The notes: generated by a model not told the origin, from the sequence alone. A DNA stretch of 64,000 nucleotides from Streptomyces sp. NBC_01476 (GCF_036227265.1 NZ_CP109446.1:4039001-4103000); one strand, 5' to 3'. Positions 43,386 to 54,890 are shown, numbered from the stretch's first letter. Made by a program: numbers and translations.

Positions 43386-44492
43386 ATGACAGCAGCAGGG
43401 AAACACCAGGCGAGCCGGCCCGTCGGACGCCGGCTGGAGCGGGCGGGGATCAGGGACGTCGCCGCTGCCGCCGGAGTCTCGATCACGACTGTCTCCGACG
43501 CGCTCAACGGCAAGGGCCGACTGCCCGATGCCACCCGTCGCCATGTCCGCGAGGTCGCCGACCGGCTCGGCTACCGGCCGTCCGCCGCGGCCCGCACACT
43601 GCGCACCGGGAAGTCCGGCCTGATCGGCCTGACAGTGACGACATACGGCGAAGAACCGTTCACCTTCACGGAGTTCGCCTACTTCGCGGAGATGGCCAGA
43701 GCCGCCACCTCGGCCGCGCTCGCCCGCGGCTACGCCCTGGTCATCCTGCCCGCGTCCTCCCGGCACGACGTGTGGGGGAATGTGGCGCTGGACGGCACCG
43801 TGGTGATCGACCCCTCCGACCAGGACCCGGTGGTCACCGAACTCGTCCGCCAGGGCGTGCCGGTGGTCAGCGACGGCCGCCCGGCCGGCAGCCTGCCGGT
43901 GCACGCCTGGGTCGACAACGACCACGAGGAGGCCGTGCTCGGCATCCTCGACCACCTCGCCGCGGCCGGCGCCCGCCGGATCGGCCTGCTCACCGGTACC
44001 AGTACGGACACCTACACCCGGCTGTCCACCACCGCGTACCTGGAGTGGTGCGAACGCATCGGGCAGGAACCCGTCTACGAGGCGTATCCGGCCCACGACC
44101 CGTGCGCCGGCGCGGTCGCCGCGGACCGCCTGCTCGCCCGTCCCGACCGACCGGACGCGGTGTACGGCCTCTTCGACCCCAACGGCACCGATCTGCTCGC
44201 CGCCGCGCGCCGCTACGGCCTGCGGGTTCCCGACGATCTGCTGCTGGTCTGCTGCAGCGAGAGCGGCGGTTACGCCGGCACCGACCCGCCCATCACCACC
44301 CTGTCCCTGCAACCACGCCGGATCGGCACCGCGGTGGTGCAGTTGCTCATCGACGCCATCGAGGGAATCGGCCCCGCGCACCCGGTACAGCAGGTCATGC
44401 CCACCGAGCTGATCGTCCGCGCCTCCTCGCAACGACGCGCGCACCGCACCACGGTCAGCCCGCCGCGGGGACCCGCCCGCGGCGAGGGGTGA
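43386..44492 (+). CDS. LacI-family transcriptional regulator
   Basis: 368 residues. Helix-turn-helix IRDVAAAAGVSITTVSDALN near residues 22-41 and hinge RPSAAARTLRTGKSGLIG, then a periplasmic-binding-protein-like ligand domain (LIGLTVTTYGEEP through ITTLSLQPRRIG). Usually senses a sugar. It is divergent from the HisC-like gene across 284 bases in which no palindromic operator was clearly identified. No sugar gene is adjacent, so the ligand is unknown. Confidence 0.85.
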   Translation: MTAAGKHQASRPVGRRLERAGIRDVAAAAGVSITTVSDALNGKGRLPDATRRHVREVADRLGYRPSAAARTLRTGKSGLIGLTVTTYGEEPFTFTEFAYFAEMARAATSAALARGYALVILPASSRHDVWGNVALDGTVVIDPSDQDPVVTELVRQGVPVVSDGRPAGSLPVHAWVDNDHEEAVLGILDHLAAAGARRIGLLTGTSTDTYTRLSTTAYLEWCERIGQEPVYEAYPAHDPCAGAVAADRLLARPDRPDAVYGLFDPNGTDLLAAARRYGLRVPDDLLLVCCSESGGYAGTDPPITTLSLQPRRIGTAVVQLLIDAIEGIGPAHPVQQVMPTELIVRASSQRRAHRTTVSPPRGPARGEG

Positions 44493-44655
44493 ATACCCGC
44501 CAACCGCCGCTCACCGGAGGTTCCACGGAGGGAAAGTCACGGGGACTAAGAGACGTTTTGTCTGGACCTTCTGAAAACCAGGTGCCTGGGTATGTCACAA
44601 CGCGCCAGCGTCATTCCTATGATGGGCGGATGGCGGCGCGATCGTGGAGGGGTCG

Positions 44656-45795
44656 ATGACTCAGGGGGCAGGTCAGGGGTACGACCCCGGATCCGGGTAC
44701 GAGCCCGGCTACAAGCCCGCGCCCGGGTACGGGACGGCGCCGGATTTCGAACAGGCGGCCGGACCCGACGGGTTCCCGCCACCGGCCGGCTTCGAGGGAG
44801 CCGGGCCGACCGACACCACCGCGCCCCCTGACTACAAGGCGGCACCGGCCGGTTATGAACCGGCCTACGAACCGACGCAGCCCGACGTCCCGCTGCTCCC
44901 ACCCGACTACACCCCGACCGAGCACGATCTGCCGGTGATCACCGGCGGGTCCGAGAAGGGCGAGCGGCCCGGCCCGCTCTACGTGGTCGGCGATGTCCAC
45001 GGCTACCTCACCGAACTGCTCGACGCGCTCCACGAAGTGGGCCTGGTCGACGAGGACGGCCACTGGTCTGCGGGCAGCGCCCGGCTGTGGTTCCTGGGCG
45101 ACTTCACCGACCGCGGGCCGGACGGCATCGGCGTCATCGAACTGGTCATGCAGCTCTCCGCGGAGGCCGCCGCGGCCGGCGGCTACTGCCGGGCGCTGAT
45201 GGGCAATCACGAACTGCTGCTGCTCGGCGCCCACCGCTTCGGCGACACCCCGGTCAACTCGCCGGGCGGCACCGCCTCCTTCCTGGCCGCCTGGCGGCTC
45301 AACGGCGGCCAGCCCTCCGACATGGAGCGGCTGGAGGACCGCCATCTGACCTGGATCTCCCGGCTGGACGCGGCCCACCTCACCGACGGCCACCTGTTGC
45401 TGCACTCCGACACCACCGCGTACCTCGAATATGGCAGCAGCATCGAGGAGATGAACGACGCGGTCACCGGTGTGCTGCAGCGCAGTGACGCGGACGAATG
45501 CTGGGACCTGTTCCGCAAGTTCACCAAGCGCTTCGCGTTCCGCGGCGACGAAGGACCGACCGCCGCCCGCGAACTGCTGGGCGCCTACGGCGGAACGCGG
45601 GTCGTGCACGGCCACAGCCCGATCCCGTATCTGCTCGGCGAGGTCGGCGGCGAATATGTGGCGGTGGACGGCGAGGAGCGCGCGCAGGCGGTGCGGGGAC
45701 CGATGGTCTACGCGGAGAATCTGGCGGTCGCGATGGACGGCGGAGTGACCATGGACGGGCGGCTGCTGGTGGCTCAACTTCCCCTGGTCGGTTAG
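44656..45795 (+). CDS. Metallophosphoesterase with Tyr/Pro/Gly-rich N-terminus
   Basis: 379 residues. Calcineurin-like motifs: VVGDVHGYLTE near residue 115, GDFTDRGPDG, GNHELLLLG and VVHGHSPIPY supply the two-metal ligands. The first 100 residues are low-complexity (GYDPGSGYEPGYKPAPGYG style repeats), probably disordered. Likely a protein or nucleotide phosphatase. ATG 44656 with GGAGGGG just upstream; the GTG 44644 overlaps that site. Confidence 0.85.
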   Translation: MTQGAGQGYDPGSGYEPGYKPAPGYGTAPDFEQAAGPDGFPPPAGFEGAGPTDTTAPPDYKAAPAGYEPAYEPTQPDVPLLPPDYTPTEHDLPVITGGSEKGERPGPLYVVGDVHGYLTELLDALHEVGLVDEDGHWSAGSARLWFLGDFTDRGPDGIGVIELVMQLSAEAAAAGGYCRALMGNHELLLLGAHRFGDTPVNSPGGTASFLAAWRLNGGQPSDMERLEDRHLTWISRLDAAHLTDGHLLLHSDTTAYLEYGSSIEEMNDAVTGVLQRSDADECWDLFRKFTKRFAFRGDEGPTAARELLGAYGGTRVVHGHSPIPYLLGEVGGEYVAVDGEERAQAVRGPMVYAENLAVAMDGGVTMDGRLLVAQLPLVG

Positions 45796-45915
45796 ACCGG
45801 CAGCCCACCCGGTCGTACATTTCCAGGTTGCACCCTGTCACGGCCTGCCGTACCGCCCTACCATCGGCAGTATCCGTAGGCCCACCGCTCTCCGGGCATC
45901 CGGTCGGCCGAGTCG

Positions 45916-45929
45916 GTTCCACGTGGAAC
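45916..45929. promoter_or_regulatory. parS-like site, intergenic
   Basis: GTTCCACGTGGAAC, same variant as at 39286. It lies 40 bases before the next membrane protein gene. Confidence 0.75.
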
Positions 45930-45969
45930 ACCCGCCGAGCACGGGGAGTCGGAGCATCGGGGGATGCAC

Positions 45970-46818
45970 ATGAACAGCGTTCCACACCTGCTCAACGAGG
46001 ACCGCCCGGATTTCGAGCATGTCCTCGACGACGCGCTGCGTATCGTCCTCGACGACATGGACAGCGGCGGTTCCGGGGCGCCTCCCGGCGGCGCCGCCAT
46101 GTCCCTGAACGCCGAGCAGTTGCGCACCTTGGCACTCGCCTCCACCGAGGAGATCAACGAAGCCGCGGCCGACGCGTACGAGGCGTACCGCGTCGTCCGC
46201 ATGGAGACCCGGGAAGCGGCCCGCGAGGCCGCCCAGGCCCGTGAGAACCGGGCGTTCGGCTACGCGGCCATGGGAGTCGCGGACCGGGCGGGATCGGGCG
46301 CGGGACTCATCCCCGTGCTGGCCGTCCTCACGCCGCTGCTCGCCGGGGCCGCGGCGGTCATCTTCCTGCTGATCGGTTACGCGATGCAGGCCGTCTCCCC
46401 GGAGCCGGCCATCGCCGCACCGCTGCGTACCGCCGGCTTCTTCTTCGCCATCCTCACCGGGGCGTCCGTGCTCCTCGGCGGGATCGGCCTGCTGCTGACC
46501 GCCCTGCGCGACGGATCCGGGGCGATCCGCGACGCGCCCGACGCCCTGCCGCCCGAGGTGCACCAGGCCCGCGCCCACTGGCGCGAGGAACTGCTCACCC
46601 GTGGCATGCTGCCCTTCCTCGACGACGCCCTCGACCAGGCCGGGGCGGTCGGTCCGGCCGACCCGGCACCACCCGCAGCCGCGCCGCGGATGCCCCGACT
46701 CGGCTACTCCCGCCCGGACTTCTCCTCGCCGCAGGAATCCCGGCCGACCGCACCGCACTTCAGTTCTCCCGACTTCAGCAGCCCGGACTGGGGCGGCCCG
46801 GAGCACGCGCCCGAGTAG
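45970..46818 (+). CDS. Two-helix membrane protein
   Basis: About 282 residues. A helical N-terminal region (RVVRMETREAAREAAQAREN) precedes two transmembrane helices (LIPVLAVLTPLLAGAAAVIF and AGFFFAILTGASVLLGG). The cytoplasmic tail ends in a Ser/Pro/Phe-rich repeat (FSSPDFSSPDW). ATG 45970 has GGGGG 6 bases upstream; ATG 45964 directly abuts that run. I recognise no named family; related proteins appear in other Streptomyces near this locus. Confidence 0.65.
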   Translation: MNSVPHLLNEDRPDFEHVLDDALRIVLDDMDSGGSGAPPGGAAMSLNAEQLRTLALASTEEINEAAADAYEAYRVVRMETREAAREAAQARENRAFGYAAMGVADRAGSGAGLIPVLAVLTPLLAGAAAVIFLLIGYAMQAVSPEPAIAAPLRTAGFFFAILTGASVLLGGIGLLLTALRDGSGAIRDAPDALPPEVHQARAHWREELLTRGMLPFLDDALDQAGAVGPADPAPPAAAPRMPRLGYSRPDFSSPQESRPTAPHFSSPDFSSPDWGGPEHAPE

Positions 46819-46826
46819 TCCGGATG

Positions 46827-46855
46827 GCCCGCGCCGGGTCGCCCCCGGCGCGGGC
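46827..46855 (+). terminator. Hairpin after membrane protein gene
   Basis: GCCCGCGCCGGG pairs perfectly with CCCGGCGCGGGC around a 5-base loop, 8 bases after the stop, followed by a short T-rich run. Confidence 0.75.
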
Positions 46856-46899
46856 GGTTGTTTGACTGCTTCCGTACCTGGTCAGAACGGGAGAAGTCC

Positions 46900-47283
46900 A
46901 TGCGCCTGCGCCGTCCGCTCGTCGCCCTGTGCACGATCGCCCCGCTCGCCCTCGCCGCCGCCGGCTGCTCCGACTCCTCCGGCGGCCTGGTCACCGGCAC
47001 TGACGCGGCCGGCCGCGTCAGCCAGTCCGTCTCCGATCCGCTGCAGGGCAAGTGCAGCCGGTTCGCCGCTCGCGGGGTCACATCGGTCACCAACAACACC
47101 GGCGTCGACATCGTGCTGCACCGCACCCGGGACTGCACCGACCTGGCGAACCAGCCCGGCACCTATCTGGGCACCACGCTCTCCATCGTCGCGACGTCCG
47201 GGCAGGGACCGTGGCGCAGCTTCACCACAGTGGGCTGGCCGCCCCCGGTCCCCCCGAACGTCCCCGGCGCGAGGATCAACTGA
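46900..47283 (+). CDS. Small secreted lipoprotein
   Basis: 127 residues. Signal peptide and lipobox LAAAGC (Cys near residue 23), then a domain with two Cys (GKCSRF and RDCTDL), probably disulfide-linked, and NTGVDIVLHRTRDC. No known family. GGGAG lies 6 bases before ATG 46900. Confidence 0.6.
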   Translation: MRLRRPLVALCTIAPLALAAAGCSDSSGGLVTGTDAAGRVSQSVSDPLQGKCSRFAARGVTSVTNNTGVDIVLHRTRDCTDLANQPGTYLGTTLSIVATSGQGPWRSFTTVGWPPPVPPNVPGARIN

Positions 47284-47367
47284 CACCGGGCCGAGGCCGA
47301 GGTGAGTTGAGGCTGTTTCAAGGCGGAGGCTGTGCCGCGGCTCAGGCTGTGCCGCGGCTGAACCGGG

Positions 47368-49288
<1,921 letters not shown>

Positions 49289-49320
49289 GTTTGCAAAGGT
49301 GCTGCCACGGTATCCGGTGA

Positions 49321-50694
49321 GTGCGGACACGCACCAGGGTGTGTTGCGATGATCGCCCGGTGGACTCCGAGGCTCACCAGCAGATTCCCCGGCAGTGCGG
49401 TGGCGGATCCGGGCACACGCACGGCCATGCCCATGGCCCGGTTCCGCCGGTCTCGCGGCACCTGCGGAAGGTCATCGCGGCGATCCTGCTGCCGTTCGCC
49501 GCGGCGGTGATCGCCGGACTGGTCCTGCTGTGGCCCGGCGGTGCGCCCGGCCACGCGCGGACCGGGGTCGGCTTCGACCAGCAGACCCGCGACGGCAAGG
49601 TCACCGCGCTCGTCGACGTCTCCTGCAAGGCGGCGGGGGCGGCCCCGGTCACCTCGGCGCCCTCGGCGACCAGCGACGCGTGCCAGAAGGCGACGATCGA
49701 GGTCTCTTCGGGGCCCGACCGGGGCACCATCTTCACCGAGACCGTCCAGCCCGACCAGACCCGCCGCTACACCAAGGGCGAGGGCGTCGTCCTCGCCCAC
49801 GCCCCCAACGCCCCGCCCGGCCTGCGCTACTCGGTCACCGACGTGGACCGCGGGCTGCCGCTGGCCCTGCTGGCCGGCGTCTTCGCGCTCGCCGTCGTCC
49901 TGGTCGGACGGCTGCGCGGCCTCACCGCGCTGATCGCGCTTGCCATCTCGTTCGGGGTGCTGACGCTCTTCATCCTCCCGGCGATCCTGCGTGGCGACAA
50001 TCCGCTGCTGGTCGCGGTGGTGGGCGGCAGCGCGATCATGCTCATCGCGCTCTATCTGTGCCACGGTCTCAACGCCCGCACCTCGGTGGCCGTGCTGGGC
50101 ACCTTGTGCTCGCTCTTCCTGATCGGCGTGCTGGGCTCGGTCTTCATCTCCTGGGGACGTCTGACCGGGAACACCTCGGACGAGACCGGCCTCATCCACA
50201 CCCTCTACCCGGGCATCGAGATCAAGGGCGTGCTGCTCGCCGGGGTGATCATCGGCTCGCTGGGGGTGCTCGACGACGTGACCGTCACCCAGACCGCGGC
50301 CGTGTGGGAGCTCAAGGACGCCGACCCGGACGCCAACTGGCGCAAGCTCTACGGGGCCGGCATGCGGATCGGCCGCGACCACATCGCCTCGGTGGTCAAC
50401 ACGCTGGTGATGGCGTACGCGGGCGCCGCGCTCCCGCTGCTGCTGCTCTTCTCCATCGCGCGCAGCGGGGTGCTGCGGGTGGCGGACAGCGAACTCGTCG
50501 CCGAGGAGATCGTCCGCACCCTGGTGGGCAGCATCGGTCTGGTGGCGTCGGTGCCGCTGACCACCTTGCTGGCGGCGCTGGTGGTCAGCGCGGACCGGCA
50601 GGACCGGCACCGGACAGCGAGCGGCGGTGGCGCCGACGGAGCCGGGGCCGTCAAGGCCGCCCGGCCCGCCGGCGGCCACCGCCGGGCGAAGTGA
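49321..50694 (+). CDS. YibE/F-family membrane protein
   Basis: About 457 residues with seven or eight transmembrane helices. The extracytoplasmic part (GVGFDQQTRDGKVTALVDVS to GEGVVLAHAPNAPPG) is followed by the conserved membrane core (LRGLTALIALAISFGVLTLF, IIGSLGVLDDVTVTQTAAVW, SVVNTLVMAYAGAALPLLLL), which is YibE/F. Transport function is unproven. A His-rich N-terminal loop (HTHGHAHG) may bind metal. The start is uncertain: GTG 49321 or 49360. Divergent from thiC. Confidence 0.8.
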   Translation: MRTRTRVCCDDRPVDSEAHQQIPRQCGGGSGHTHGHAHGPVPPVSRHLRKVIAAILLPFAAAVIAGLVLLWPGGAPGHARTGVGFDQQTRDGKVTALVDVSCKAAGAAPVTSAPSATSDACQKATIEVSSGPDRGTIFTETVQPDQTRRYTKGEGVVLAHAPNAPPGLRYSVTDVDRGLPLALLAGVFALAVVLVGRLRGLTALIALAISFGVLTLFILPAILRGDNPLLVAVVGGSAIMLIALYLCHGLNARTSVAVLGTLCSLFLIGVLGSVFISWGRLTGNTSDETGLIHTLYPGIEIKGVLLAGVIIGSLGVLDDVTVTQTAAVWELKDADPDANWRKLYGAGMRIGRDHIASVVNTLVMAYAGAALPLLLLFSIARSGVLRVADSELVAEEIVRTLVGSIGLVASVPLTTLLAALVVSADRQDRHRTASGGGADGAGAVKAARPAGGHRRAK

Positions 50695-50700
50695 CAGGAG

Positions 50701-50916
50701 TCACCAGTCGCGCTTGGATCCCGATCCGCCGGACGTGACGCGCTTCACGACGAAGACCAGCGCGCCGACGAGGATCACGAACACCAGCACCTTGAAGAGC
50801 AGACCCACCACGATGCTCACCAGGCTGGCGATCAGCGAACCGAACACGACCAGCGCGATGATCGGGATGCCGATCCACTTCACCCACCACGGCAGGCTCT
50901 TGAACAGCTTCTCCAT
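50701..50916 (-). CDS. DUF5326-like small membrane protein
   Basis: 71 residues: MEKLFKSLPWWVKWIGIPII, then two hydrophobic helices (LVVFGSLIASLVSIVVGLLF and VLVFVILVGALVFVV) and a basic tail. This matches the DUF5326 proteins I know from Streptomyces. Convergent with the YibE/F gene, 6 bases between stops. Function unknown. Confidence 0.7.
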   Translation of the reverse strand: MEKLFKSLPWWVKWIGIPIIALVVFGSLIASLVSIVVGLLFKVLVFVILVGALVFVVKRVTSGGSGSKRDW

Positions 50917-51061
50917 GACCGTCTCAACACTCCTCGGTCGCTTCGCGTTCCCCGGCGGCCTTCTGCCGCTGCTTCGAGAGTAGAGCCACCGGCCACCCCG
51001 GCGGAGCGTCCCGGCACCGGATACGACCCTGAACCGCCCCCTAGGGCCTGCCGGGCAGGCG

Positions 51062-51379
51062 CTACGGCTCCGGGGGAGAGAACACCACCATGACCCGGAG
51101 GTCCTCGGTGATGTGGTGGAAGCGGTGCGGCGTACCGGCCGCGACATAGATCACGCTGCCGCGGGCGACCGCGGTGGTCTCCTCCCCCACGGTGATCGAG
51201 GCCCGTCCGCTGACCACGAGGTAGATCTCGTCCTGGGCGTGCGGCCCCTGCGGGTCCGTTTCCCCGGCCTGGAGCGCGTACAGCCCCGCCGACATGGTGC
51301 GTTCCTTCAAGAAGCGCAGGTAGGCGCCCTGATTCGCGGCCCGTTCCGCGTCCAGGTCGTCCAGCCGGAACACCTTCAT
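51062..51379 (-). CDS. Small cupin-domain protein
   Basis: 105 residues. A single cupin barrel with GPHAQDEIYLVVSGRASITV and AAGTPHRFHHI; the His and Glu residues are likely metal ligands. Enzymatic or regulatory role unknown. ATG 51379 chosen (GGGAG 5 bases upstream). Confidence 0.8.
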   Translation of the reverse strand: MKVFRLDDLDAERAANQGAYLRFLKERTMSAGLYALQAGETDPQGPHAQDEIYLVVSGRASITVGEETTAVARGSVIYVAAGTPHRFHHITEDLRVMVVFSPPEP

Positions 51380-51488
51380 CGCCACTCCCTGCTCACCGCG
51401 GTCCGGTTCGCTGCCGTCCCGATCCCGATCCCGCTACGGTTCTGTCCGGTCTCTTGCCCCGCTGATCGTGTCTGCGACGATCACACCC

Positions 51489-51866
51489 ATGAAGAATTTC
51501 ATCGTCAAGACCTTGGCGAACGCCGGGGCCCTGGGTGTGGCCACCTGGATACTCAAGGACATCACGCTCACCGGTGACTCGTTCTGGCGCGAGACGCTGA
51601 GCCTGATCCTGGTCGCACTGGTCTTCGGCGTGGTGAACTGGCTGGTCAAGCCGGTCGTCCAGCTGCTCTCCTTCCCGCTGTTCATCCTCACCCTCGGGCT
51701 GATCACCCTGGTGGTGAACGCCCTGATGCTGCTGCTGACCTCCTGGCTGGCGGGCGAGCTCAGCCTGGACTTCCATGTGCACGGCTTCTGGACCGCGGTC
51801 CTCGGCGGCCTGATCATCAGCATCGTCTCGTGGGCGCTGCACCTCGTCCTCCCGGACGACGAGTGA
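51489..51866 (+). CDS. Phage-holin-family (Mycobacterial 4 TMS) membrane protein
   Basis: 125 residues with four hydrophobic helices (LGVATWILKDITL, LSLILVALVFGVVNWLVKPV, LFILTLGLITLVVNALMLLL, FWTAVLGGLIISIVSWALHL). This is the PF04020-type family; despite the name it is a chromosomal gene of unknown role. ATG 51489 seems leaderless, since no ribosome site is seen. The stop overlaps the next gene's GTG (GTGA). Confidence 0.8.
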   Translation: MKNFIVKTLANAGALGVATWILKDITLTGDSFWRETLSLILVALVFGVVNWLVKPVVQLLSFPLFILTLGLITLVVNALMLLLTSWLAGELSLDFHVHGFWTAVLGGLIISIVSWALHLVLPDDE

Positions 51867-53005
51867 GCGCCGGGACCGGGGGGACGGCGGGGGACAGCAC
51901 GCGCAGCGTGCACGCCGGACGGCCGCCGGCGACCGCGTACCAGCCGTCGCTGCCGGGGCCGGTCTTCGTCTCGCACTACCACCTGCCGGGCGAGGCGGCC
52001 GGCCCGTACACCTACGGCCGGGACGAGAACCCCACCTGGGATCGGCTGGAAGCGGCGATCTCGGAGCTGGAGGCGCCGGGCGATCCGGCGGTGACCACCC
52101 TCGCCTTCGCCTCCGGCATGGGCGCGGTCGCCGCGGTACTCCTGTCGCAGGTACGTGCCGGGGAGGTCGTCGTCCTGCCGTCGGACAGCTATCAGGCGAC
52201 GCGTTCACTGCAGGAGCGGCTGGAGTCCTACGGCGTCGAGGTGCGCCTGGCGCCCACCGCGGGGGACGCGCAGCTCACCGCGCTGGAAGGGGCCCGGCTG
52301 CTGTGGCTGGAGAGCCCCTCCAACCCGGAGCTCGACGTGTGCGACATCCGGCGGCTGGCCGACGCGGCCCACGCGGCAGGCGTCCTGGTCGCCGTCGACA
52401 ACACACTGGCCACCCCGCTCGGGCAGCGTCCGCTCGACCTCGGCGCGGACTTCTCGGTGGCCAGCGCCACCAAGGCGCTCACCGGGCACGGCGACCTGCT
52501 GCTCGGTTACGTCACCACCCGCGACCCGGAGCTGACCGCGGGGGTACGCAAGTGGCGCAAGACCGTCGGCGCGATCCCCGGCCCGATGGAGGCCTGGCTG
52601 GCCCACCGCTCACTGGCCACCCTCGCGCTGCGGGTGGACCGGCAGGCGTCCAACGCCCTGGCGCTCGCGCAGGCGCTGCTGACCCGGCCCGAGGTGACCG
52701 GCGTACGGCACCCGGGGCTGCCGAGCGACCCCGCGCACACGCTCGCGGCCCGCCAGATGCGGCGCTTCGGCAGCGTGGTCTCCTTCACCCTGCCCGACCA
52801 GGCGCACGCCGAGCGTTTCCTGGCCGCGCTGAAGCTCACCTCGGAGGCCACCAGCTTCGGCAGTGTGCAGTGCACCGCGGAACGCCGGGCCCGGTGGGGC
52901 GGCGACGCGGTGGCGGCCGGCTTCATCCGCTTCTCGGTGGGGGTCGAGGACCCGGCCGACATCCTGGCGGACGTCCTGGGGGCGCTGGACGAAGCGGCGC
53001 ACTGA
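51863..53005 (+). CDS. Cystathionine gamma-lyase/synthase-type enzyme
   Basis: 380 residues, PLP-dependent Cys/Met metabolism family. STRSVHAGRPP and PVFVSHYH at the start, then TYGRDENPTWDRLEAAI, the catalytic region SATKALTGHGDLLLGYV with the PLP lysine near residue 204, and SFGSVQCTAERRA. Acts on cystathionine or homocysteine/homoserine derivatives. Start GTG 51863 overlaps the preceding stop, so it is co-translated with the membrane protein. Confidence 0.85.
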   Translation: MSAGTGGTAGDSTRSVHAGRPPATAYQPSLPGPVFVSHYHLPGEAAGPYTYGRDENPTWDRLEAAISELEAPGDPAVTTLAFASGMGAVAAVLLSQVRAGEVVVLPSDSYQATRSLQERLESYGVEVRLAPTAGDAQLTALEGARLLWLESPSNPELDVCDIRRLADAAHAAGVLVAVDNTLATPLGQRPLDLGADFSVASATKALTGHGDLLLGYVTTRDPELTAGVRKWRKTVGAIPGPMEAWLAHRSLATLALRVDRQASNALALAQALLTRPEVTGVRHPGLPSDPAHTLAARQMRRFGSVVSFTLPDQAHAERFLAALKLTSEATSFGSVQCTAERRARWGGDAVAAGFIRFSVGVEDPADILADVLGALDEAAH

Positions 53006-53097
53006 CCGGGCCGGGTGGCGGGCCATGAGGAGGCGAACGCTCCGATTCGGCGCCGCCGGTACGTTTGCCCCCGGCCCCGCCGCGGCAGACCTCTGGC

Positions 53098-53601
53098 ATG
53101 CACCAGGACCAACCCGCAGGAGCCACCACCCGCCCCGTCGTCAAGCGCACCGCCCGCGCGATCATCATCGACGGTGACCGGCTGGTGCTGATCAAGCGCA
53201 CCAAGCCCGGCATCGCGCCGTACTGGCTCACCCCCGGTGGCGGCGTCGAGGCGGACGACGCCAACATCCTGGCCGCGCTGCACCGGGAGATCGACGAGGA
53301 GCTGGGCGGCAAGATCACCGACGCCGTGCCCGCCTTCGTCGACACCACCGAGCACCTCGCGGACGACGGTTCGCACGGCGTGAAGGTGCAGTACTTCTTC
53401 GTCTGCCGGCTGGCCTCGATGGATCTCGCGCAGCGGCACGGCCCGGAGATCGACCAGCCGTACGGCGACTACGAAGTGGTGCGGGTGCCCTTCAGCCGGA
53501 TGGGGCTCGCCATGGTGGACATCGTCCCGTTGACCCTGCGGCACTATCTGGACGCGAACATCGAGGGTGTGCTGGGGCTGCTCGGCTCCGATCTGTCCTG
53601 A
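53098..53601 (+). CDS. Nudix hydrolase
   Basis: 167 residues. Nudix box GGGVEADDANILAALHREID plus EELGG: the catalytic REIDEELGG part is intact, but the first Glu of the consensus Gx5Ex7REUxEE is Ala, a variant. Hydrolyses a nucleoside-diphosphate-linked compound, substrate unknown. ATG 53098, no strong ribosome site. Confidence 0.8.
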   Translation: MHQDQPAGATTRPVVKRTARAIIIDGDRLVLIKRTKPGIAPYWLTPGGGVEADDANILAALHREIDEELGGKITDAVPAFVDTTEHLADDGSHGVKVQYFFVCRLASMDLAQRHGPEIDQPYGDYEVVRVPFSRMGLAMVDIVPLTLRHYLDANIEGVLGLLGSDLS

Positions 53602-53624
53602 GCGTCACCGGTCTGTCCTGGGCG

Positions 53625-54773
53625 TCACCGGCCCACCGGCACCAGCGGGCCCTCGTCGAGTTCGTCGTGGCGTATCCGGTGGGCCGGCATGCCGATCCTG
53701 ACCAGGGTGTCCATGCTGCTGCGCACCAGGCCGGGCGGCCCGGACAGATAGGCGTCGTAGGCCTCCCACGGCCCGTGGTCGCGCACCGCCTCGGGCAGCG
53801 GACCGGTGAGCGCGTCGGTCGGCGTGTCGGAGACGACCGTGCGGACCGACAGCCAGGAGTGCTCGCGCTGCATGGCCAGCATCGTCTCCAGGTCGTAGAG
53901 GTCGCCCCGGCGCCGGGCACCGTAGAAGACCTCCATCTCGCGGTTGCCGCCGTGCTGGGCCACGTCCTCGATCAGCGCCTTGATGGGGGCGATGCCGGTC
54001 CCGCCGCCGAGGCAGAGCAGGCCGGCGTCGGAGCCGTGGTCCACCGTCATGCAGCCGGCCGGCGGCCCGAGCCTGATCACATCGCCCACCGCGGCCCGGT
54101 TGACCAGCGCGTTGCTGACCCAGCCGGCCGGTACCGCCCGGACGTGGAAGGTGAGCAGTCCGTCGTCGCGGGGCGCGGAGGCAAAGGAGTAGTGCCGCCA
54201 CACCCGTGGCCACCACGGGGTCTCCACGGCGGTGTACTGCCCGGCGAGGAAGGGATACGCCTGGTCAGGCCGTACGGTGATCACCGCGACGTCCGGGGTG
54301 CGGCACTCGTGCGCGACCACCTCGGCCTGCCACCAGGGCGGTGCGGTCCGCTCCGCGGCGGCCGACGCGTCGATCATGATCTGCGAGATCGCGGTGTAGG
54401 TACGGACCCACGCCGCCTCCGTCTGGGGGGTCCAGACCTTCTCGGCGTACCGGGCCAGTGCGCCCAGCAGGGCCTCGCCGACGGCCGGGTAGTGCTCGGG
54501 CCTGGTGCCGTACTTGCGGTGGCCGCGGCCCAGGCCGGACAGGTACGCGGTCAGGGCGGCCGGGTCGTCCATCTGCTCGGCTGCGGTGAGCAGCGCCTTG
54601 AGCAGCCGGTCGCGCTGGGTGTCCATCGCGACGGGGAACATCTCTCGGGTCTCGGGGTGGCGGATGAAAAGCAGCGCGTAGAAGTACGAGGTCGCCTTGT
54701 CCGCGACCGGCGCGATCTCCTGCAGGGTGCGCCGGATCAGGAAGGCGTCCGGCGACGGAGGCTTGGCGTCCAT
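53625..54773 (-). CDS. Flavohaemoglobin-like globin/FAD-NAD reductase
   Basis: 382 residues. A globin domain (about 1-135) with YFYALLFIRHPETREMFPVA and RGHRKYGTRPEHYPAVGEAL, in which the H of GHRKYG region is the candidate proximal heme ligand. An FAD domain follows (RHYSFAS near 210) and an NAD domain (LLCLGGGTGIAPIKALIED). The layout is that of Hmp-type nitric oxide dioxygenases, so it likely detoxifies NO. ATG 54773 gives a proper globin start; the ribosome site is weak. Confidence 0.8.
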   Translation of the reverse strand: MDAKPPSPDAFLIRRTLQEIAPVADKATSYFYALLFIRHPETREMFPVAMDTQRDRLLKALLTAAEQMDDPAALTAYLSGLGRGHRKYGTRPEHYPAVGEALLGALARYAEKVWTPQTEAAWVRTYTAISQIMIDASAAAERTAPPWWQAEVVAHECRTPDVAVITVRPDQAYPFLAGQYTAVETPWWPRVWRHYSFASAPRDDGLLTFHVRAVPAGWVSNALVNRAAVGDVIRLGPPAGCMTVDHGSDAGLLCLGGGTGIAPIKALIEDVAQHGGNREMEVFYGARRRGDLYDLETMLAMQREHSWLSVRTVVSDTPTDALTGPLPEAVRDHGPWEAYDAYLSGPPGLVRSSMDTLVRIGMPAHRIRHDELDEGPLVPVGR

Positions 54774-54876
54774 GATGGGGCGAGCGTGGCACGGCTGGAG
54801 TCCGTGCGGACGAATAGCCGCAAGGACCGGATTCCGGCCACCTCGGTCGCGTAGTATCCGCCCGCGGCGACGCGAT

Positions 54877-54890
54877 GTTCCACGTGGAAC
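54877..54890. promoter_or_regulatory. parS-like site, intergenic
   Basis: GTTCCACGTGGAAC between the globin gene and the MFS remnant. Confidence 0.75.

Noticed and set aside
49321..49360. Alternative GTG start of YibE/F protein
   Set aside because: Neither site has a clear ribosome site; kept the longer form and flagged the uncertainty.
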